In this document: piece by piece, positions 25,162-28,057 of the stretch
Numbering within the stretch: position 1 is the stretch's first letter
How the letters are laid out: every line of letters begins with the position of its first letter
DNA from: CAWBRT01 sp050015355
GTDB lineage: Bacteria; Acidobacteriota; Terriglobia; Terriglobales; Acidobacteriaceae
DNA: 28,057 nt
Reading direction: 5' to 3'
Assembly (NCBI GenBank): GCA_050015355.1
Contig: JBEKBO010000053.1
Span: 1-28,057, forward strand
Translations under genes and position numbers: made by a program
The notes under the pieces: generated by a model
Databases searched by the model: none
The model's input: the letters and a program-made list of their open reading frames with translations, nothing else
Told to the model about the DNA's origin: nothing

Positions 25162-25872
25162 ATGGACCTGTTGCGCGTGGAGAGCGTCAGCAAGAAATTC
25201 GGCGGCCTGGTCGCCAACAACGACGTGTCGTTCACCATGGGGGAACAGGAGATCGTCGGGCTCATCGGCCCCAATGGCGCAGGCAAGACCACCTTATTCA
25301 ACTGCATCGCCGGCTACTACCCTCCCAGTGCCGGAGAAATATGGCTGCAGGACGTGAATATCTCCGGCATGTCTCCGGAACAATGCGCACGCGCCGGTGT
25401 CGGCCGCACCTTTCAGATTCCACGCACGTTTGCCAGCCTTACTGCGCAGGAAAATGTAATGGTGGGCGCATTGCTGAAAAACCACCGCGTGAAAGCAGCC
25501 AGGCAGCGCGCATCGGAGCTGTTGGCGTTCGTTAACCTGGGCCACCGCGGCGACAAGCCGGCCGGCAGCATGACCATCAGCGAGCAGAAGAGGCTCGCTG
25601 TCGCCCGCGCGCTGGCACTCGATCCGAAACTGTTGTTGATGGACGAAGTGATGGCTGGCCTGAACCCGTCTGAACTGAGGGAGGCGGTGGAGGTGGTCCT
25701 GAAGATTCGCGCCGGCGGCATCTCCTGCCTGATCGTGGAACATGTGCTGGAAGCCATTATGCCGATCGCCAACCGTATTGTCGTCCTTGACTATGGCAAG
25801 AAGATCGCGGACGGGCGCCCATCGGATGTCTCGAATGATCCGCACGTAATTGCCGCCTACCTTGGAGAATAA
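25162..25872 (+). CDS. livG: Branched-chain amino acid type ABC transporter ATP-binding protein LivG (second operon)
   Basis: Cytoplasmic ATPase, 236 residues. Walker A is GPNGAGKTT, Walker B LLLMDEVMAGLNP and switch His in LIVEHVLEAI. The signature is again non-canonical, SMTISEQKRLAVARAL, as in the first operon's LivG but with different residues. AGGAG lies nine bases before the ATG. The gene is slightly shorter than the 243-residue paralogue. Confidence 0.88.
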   Translation: MDLLRVESVSKKFGGLVANNDVSFTMGEQEIVGLIGPNGAGKTTLFNCIAGYYPPSAGEIWLQDVNISGMSPEQCARAGVGRTFQIPRTFASLTAQENVMVGALLKNHRVKAARQRASELLAFVNLGHRGDKPAGSMTISEQKRLAVARALALDPKLLLMDEVMAGLNPSELREAVEVVLKIRAGGISCLIVEHVLEAIMPIANRIVVLDYGKKIADGRPSDVSNDPHVIAAYLGE

Positions 25873-25875
25873 CTC

Positions 25876-26580
25876 ATGCTTCAAGTCCGCAATCTTCGCG
25901 TCAGCTATCACGGGATCGTTGCTGTATCGAAAGTGGATCTGGAGGTCCCCCGGGGGAAGATCGTGGCGCTGGTGGGCGGCAACGGCAATGGCAAATCGAC
26001 GACCTTGCGCGCCATCGCTGGACTGAATGTTGCGGAACAAGGCGAGATCATCTTCAAAGGCCAGCCGATTCATAACATGCCCGCCCACAAGCGCGTAGGC
26101 CTCGGGCTCTCGCTGGTTCCGGAGGGCCGCCGCCTGTTTTCGAAGTTGACCGTGAAGCGCAACCTGGAACTCGGCGCTTACACCCGTCACAACTCGGCGG
26201 AAATCGACGAATCGGTGGAGCGGCTATACGCGTTGTTCCCCATTCTGAAAGAGCGGAGCAAACAGCTTGCGGGCACCATGAGCGGTGGCGAACAGCAGAT
26301 GCTGGCGATTGCGCGAGGCTTGATGGCCCGCCCGGAGTTGCTGATGCTGGACGAGCCGTCCTGGGGTGTTGCGCCGAAGTTCGTCACGAAGATCATAGAT
26401 ACCATCCAGCTCATCAACCAGCAGGGCGTATCGGTGCTGCTGGTGGAGCAGGCGCTACAGAAAGCATTGGCCATCGCTCATTACGGATATGTGATCCAGA
26501 CCGGGCGGATCGTGATGGAGGGCTCCGGCCAGGAGCTGCTGAATAACGAACAGGTCAGAGGCGCGTATCTGGGAATGTAG
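25876..26580 (+). CDS. livF: Branched-chain amino acid type ABC transporter ATP-binding protein LivF (second operon)
   Basis: Cytoplasmic ATPase, 234 residues, same length as the first operon's LivF. Walker A is GGNGNGKST (Asn replacing the usual Ala), the signature is canonical MSGGEQQMLAIARGLM, and Walker B is LLMLDEPSWGVAPKFV, where SLGLAP would be standard, so the D-loop is unusual. It starts three bases after livG and ends the operon. Confidence 0.88.
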   Translation: MLQVRNLRVSYHGIVAVSKVDLEVPRGKIVALVGGNGNGKSTTLRAIAGLNVAEQGEIIFKGQPIHNMPAHKRVGLGLSLVPEGRRLFSKLTVKRNLELGAYTRHNSAEIDESVERLYALFPILKERSKQLAGTMSGGEQQMLAIARGLMARPELLMLDEPSWGVAPKFVTKIIDTIQLINQQGVSVLLVEQALQKALAIAHYGYVIQTGRIVMEGSGQELLNNEQVRGAYLGM

Positions 26581-26930
26581 GGGTCGATCTCGCCAAGGTT
26601 GTATTGCCAGGGTGAGATGCACGATTCCGTTAGTCGCTGGACCACTGGGATAGCCTCACCCCCAAAAGAAAGAAAGTCACCGACGACGAGCCAGTCAGTG
26701 ACTCTCGTCTGGTGCCGTGCTCGGGCGAAGCAATGAGCGCAAAAGCATCGCGCTGATCCCGTGCAAACTGTGCGGTTAACCGGCGTGGAGCTGCCGGTCC
26801 TGACTGCGCCGCGACTGGCGCCAGTTTGCACCATCCCGACGTTACCTTCGTGATCGCCGATACCCTATTTCCCCTGCTTAATTCAGGGTAGAATTACCTG
26901 CACTGGTCGGCAGCGCGTGGCTGAGCGCAA
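26581..26930. other. Non-coding stretch after the second Liv operon
   Basis: No gene is supported. It contains the nested inverted repeats at 26761-26831, listed separately. It shows no B12-box of a cobalamin riboswitch, which I looked for because a corrinoid gene follows. Confidence 0.4.
26761..26831. repeat. Nested inverted repeats (10-bp outer, 6-bp inner)
   Basis: The outer arms gtgcaaactg (26761-26770) and cagtttgcac (26822-26831) pair perfectly. Inside, accggc (26779-26784) pairs with gccggt (26793-26798). The right outer arm overlaps the palindrome actggcgccagt (26814-26825), so the arm can pair in two ways. The function is unknown. Confidence 0.55.
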
Positions 26931-26931
26931 T

Positions 26932-27084
26932 GTGGAGTTGTGCGCCGGCCACGAGGAGACTTTGTAACTCAACCGCGGCACGGTCGGCCGCGAACTGCGC
27001 ATGGTCGAGTTGAAAACAGTCAACGAACTCTGCGCCCAAGCCAGCCAAACCCCGCACTACCGTGAGGTCGTTGACCATGAATGA
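26932..27084 (+). pseudogene. C-terminal relic of a sensor-type (PAS-like) protein, with a stop codon
   Basis: The reading frame at 26932 gives a short stretch, a TAA at 26965, then GRELRMVELKTVNELCAQAS and TPHYREVVDHE before a TGA at 27082. The pattern RELRMVELKxxVNEL is common at the ends of PAS/GAF sensor proteins, and here it overlaps the start of the corrinoid gene by 8 bases, as in an operon. Only about 40 residues are recognisable. I infer a decayed regulator for the methyltransferase module. Confidence 0.4.
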
Positions 27085-27718
27085 TTCCCAGATGAACTTG
27101 CTCGTGGCAGCGATTCTCGAGGGCGATTGCGCAGAGTCGGTTTTTCAAGCCGGGGAGCTCCGCAACGGCGGGGTCAGCACCCAACACATTGTCATGCGCG
27201 GCATCGAGCCTGCCATGTCGGCGCTGGACACCAAATGCACCCTGGAAGAATTCAACCTGCTTGAAATCATGCTGGCGGGCCGGGCCGTGACGGAGGTCAT
27301 GAAGCTCCTGTACCCAGACGGCAGCGGCGTGGCCATCACCAAAGCAACAGTCGTCATCGCCGCCTTGGAAGGGGATGTGCACGATCTGGGCAAGAACATC
27401 CTCAAAATGGTCCTCGCCGGTAGCGGTTTTCGCGTGGTGGACTGCGGCAAAGATTGTCCTGTGCCAAAGCTCATTGAAGTGGCGGAAAAAGAACAGCCGC
27501 TAGCCATCGGGATCAGCGGCCTCATCACCAACATCATTCCGCTGGTGAGACAGGTGAAGGACCTGTTGAGACTTCGCGACCTGGGGCGGGTGAAGGTCAT
27601 GGCGGGAGGCGCGGCCTTGAAGCAATCCTCCCCCGATAAACTCAATGTTGATTTTGTGGCCGATTCGGCCTTCGACGGTGTCCACTATCTTGAGTCGTTG
27701 GCCGGAGGCGGTTCGTGA
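27077..27718 (+). CDS. Corrinoid (B12-binding) protein of methyltransferase type
   Basis: Cytoplasmic methyl carrier of the MtaC/MtbC/MtvC type, 213 residues. Residues about 1-85 form the helical cap domain. The Rossmann B12 domain follows with EGDVHDLGKNI, in which D100-x-H102-x-x-G105 gives the lower cobalt-ligand histidine, and later LAIGISGLITNIIP and VKVMAGGAAL. Such proteins accept a methyl group from a methyltransferase and pass it on to a carrier such as tetrahydrofolate. The ATG at 27077 has GAGG nine bases upstream, and a GTG at 27062 is an alternative. Its stop overlaps the start of the broken UroD-family gene. The methyl donor is unknown and no intact methyltransferase is seen here. 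Confidence 0.85.
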   Translation: MNDSQMNLLVAAILEGDCAESVFQAGELRNGGVSTQHIVMRGIEPAMSALDTKCTLEEFNLLEIMLAGRAVTEVMKLLYPDGSGVAITKATVVIAALEGDVHDLGKNILKMVLAGSGFRVVDCGKDCPVPKLIEVAEKEQPLAIGISGLITNIIPLVRQVKDLLRLRDLGRVKVMAGGAALKQSSPDKLNVDFVADSAFDGVHYLESLAGGGS

Positions 27719-27954
27719 ACAGCCTGCAACGGGTCGCCGCCACCATCCACCTCCAGGAAACCGACCGAGTGCCGGTCATCGCACAGGTATTCGGCCATGC
27801 CGCCAGATTTGCCGGCGTGCCGCTGGATGACTACGTGCGTGACGGTGAAACCCTCGCCCGGTGTCAACTCGAGGCCTTGCATCGGTATCGCTATGACGCC
27901 GTCTTCTCGGTGATGGATGTCAATGTGGAAACGGAAGCCCCGATCCGTCGATAA
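27715..27954 (+). pseudogene. Uroporphyrinogen decarboxylase-family methyltransferase, truncated after 79 residues
   Basis: The GTG start overlaps the corrinoid stop as GTGA. The 79 residues contain LQETDRVPVIAQVFGHAARF, AGVPLDDYVRDGETLARCQL and YDAVFSVMDVNVETEA, the standard opening of UroD-type corrinoid methyltransferases (MtaA-like or O-demethylase-type), which are about 340 residues long. Similarity stops abruptly at VETEA, after which PIRR and a stop follow. None of the frames to the end of the window restores it, so this looks like a break by rearrangement near 27935-27945 and not a simple frameshift. Confidence 0.7.
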
Positions 27955-28057
27955 GGCCGATGTGGAAACTCAGGGGCTGACGAACAGCCGCACCAGTTGC
28001 GGTTGAGCAGGGTAGCGAGTCAGGGGCAGGAGTGGTTTTTTCTGCACCTACGAGGTG
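27955..28057. other. Unassigned sequence at the window end
   Basis: About 100 bases show no gene or repeat. They are unrelated to the continuation expected for the UroD-family protein, which places the break just upstream. Confidence 0.3.

Noticed and set aside
26581..27076. Cobalamin riboswitch upstream of the corrinoid protein
   Set aside because: The conserved B12 box and its pairing partners were not found on reading the stretch.

Overview
The window suggests a Gram-negative, moderately high-GC soil-type bacterium: periplasmic binding proteins with signal peptides, a lipid-linked sugar flippase remnant, a PilZ protein and a Tat-type leader. The double-PilZ protein is of a type I associate with Acidobacteriota, so that phylum is my best guess (inference, not proof). 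No rRNA, tRNA, CRISPR array or intact transposase gene was seen.

Layout. (1) 1-1485: decayed ground, with an MFS (fosmidomycin-resistance type) gene lacking its 5' end and an antisense amidase C-terminal fragment. (2) 1486-7299: a 3-hydroxyisobutyrate-dehydrogenase-like gene, then a complete branched-chain amino acid type ABC transporter (binding protein, LivH, LivM, LivG, LivF). (3) 7320-13221, minus strand: a sugar-type ABC operon (ATPase, two permeases, binding protein) followed by an M24 peptidase/creatinase-like gene in which one expected metal-ligand Asp is Cys. (4) 13399-16066: a scar-like stretch with a flippase fragment truncated at both ends, a PilZ gene on the minus strand, and a set of short repeats and strong inverted repeats that delimit the segments. 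(5) 16067-21646: the most unusual part. A 100-residue peptide with a twin-arginine-type leader and two tandem 20-residue Tyr-rich repeats is followed by a GT-A-like glycosyltransferase, a radical SAM protein with extra C-terminal cysteines, a protein with only a SPASM-like cysteine cluster, and a 702-residue fusion of radical SAM, SPASM and a GT9-like glycosyltransferase. (6) 21882-26580: a second complete branched-chain amino acid type ABC operon. (7) 26581-28057: a fragment of a sensor-like gene with a stop codon, an intact corrinoid (B12-binding) protein and a uroporphyrinogen-decarboxylase-family gene that breaks off after 79 residues.

How the parts fit. The two Liv operons and the sugar operon point to uptake of small organic solutes. 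The dehydrogenase and the M24 enzyme are likely to act on imported or related compounds. The 16067-21646 cluster looks like a system that makes a post-translationally modified and probably glycosylated peptide (RiPP-like). Its precursor repeats, the fused radical SAM/glycosyltransferase and the SPASM-only partner are not a combination I recognise by name, and it is the best candidate here for an undescribed system. The corrinoid/UroD pair is a broken methyltransferase module. No transcription regulator gene was found in the window.
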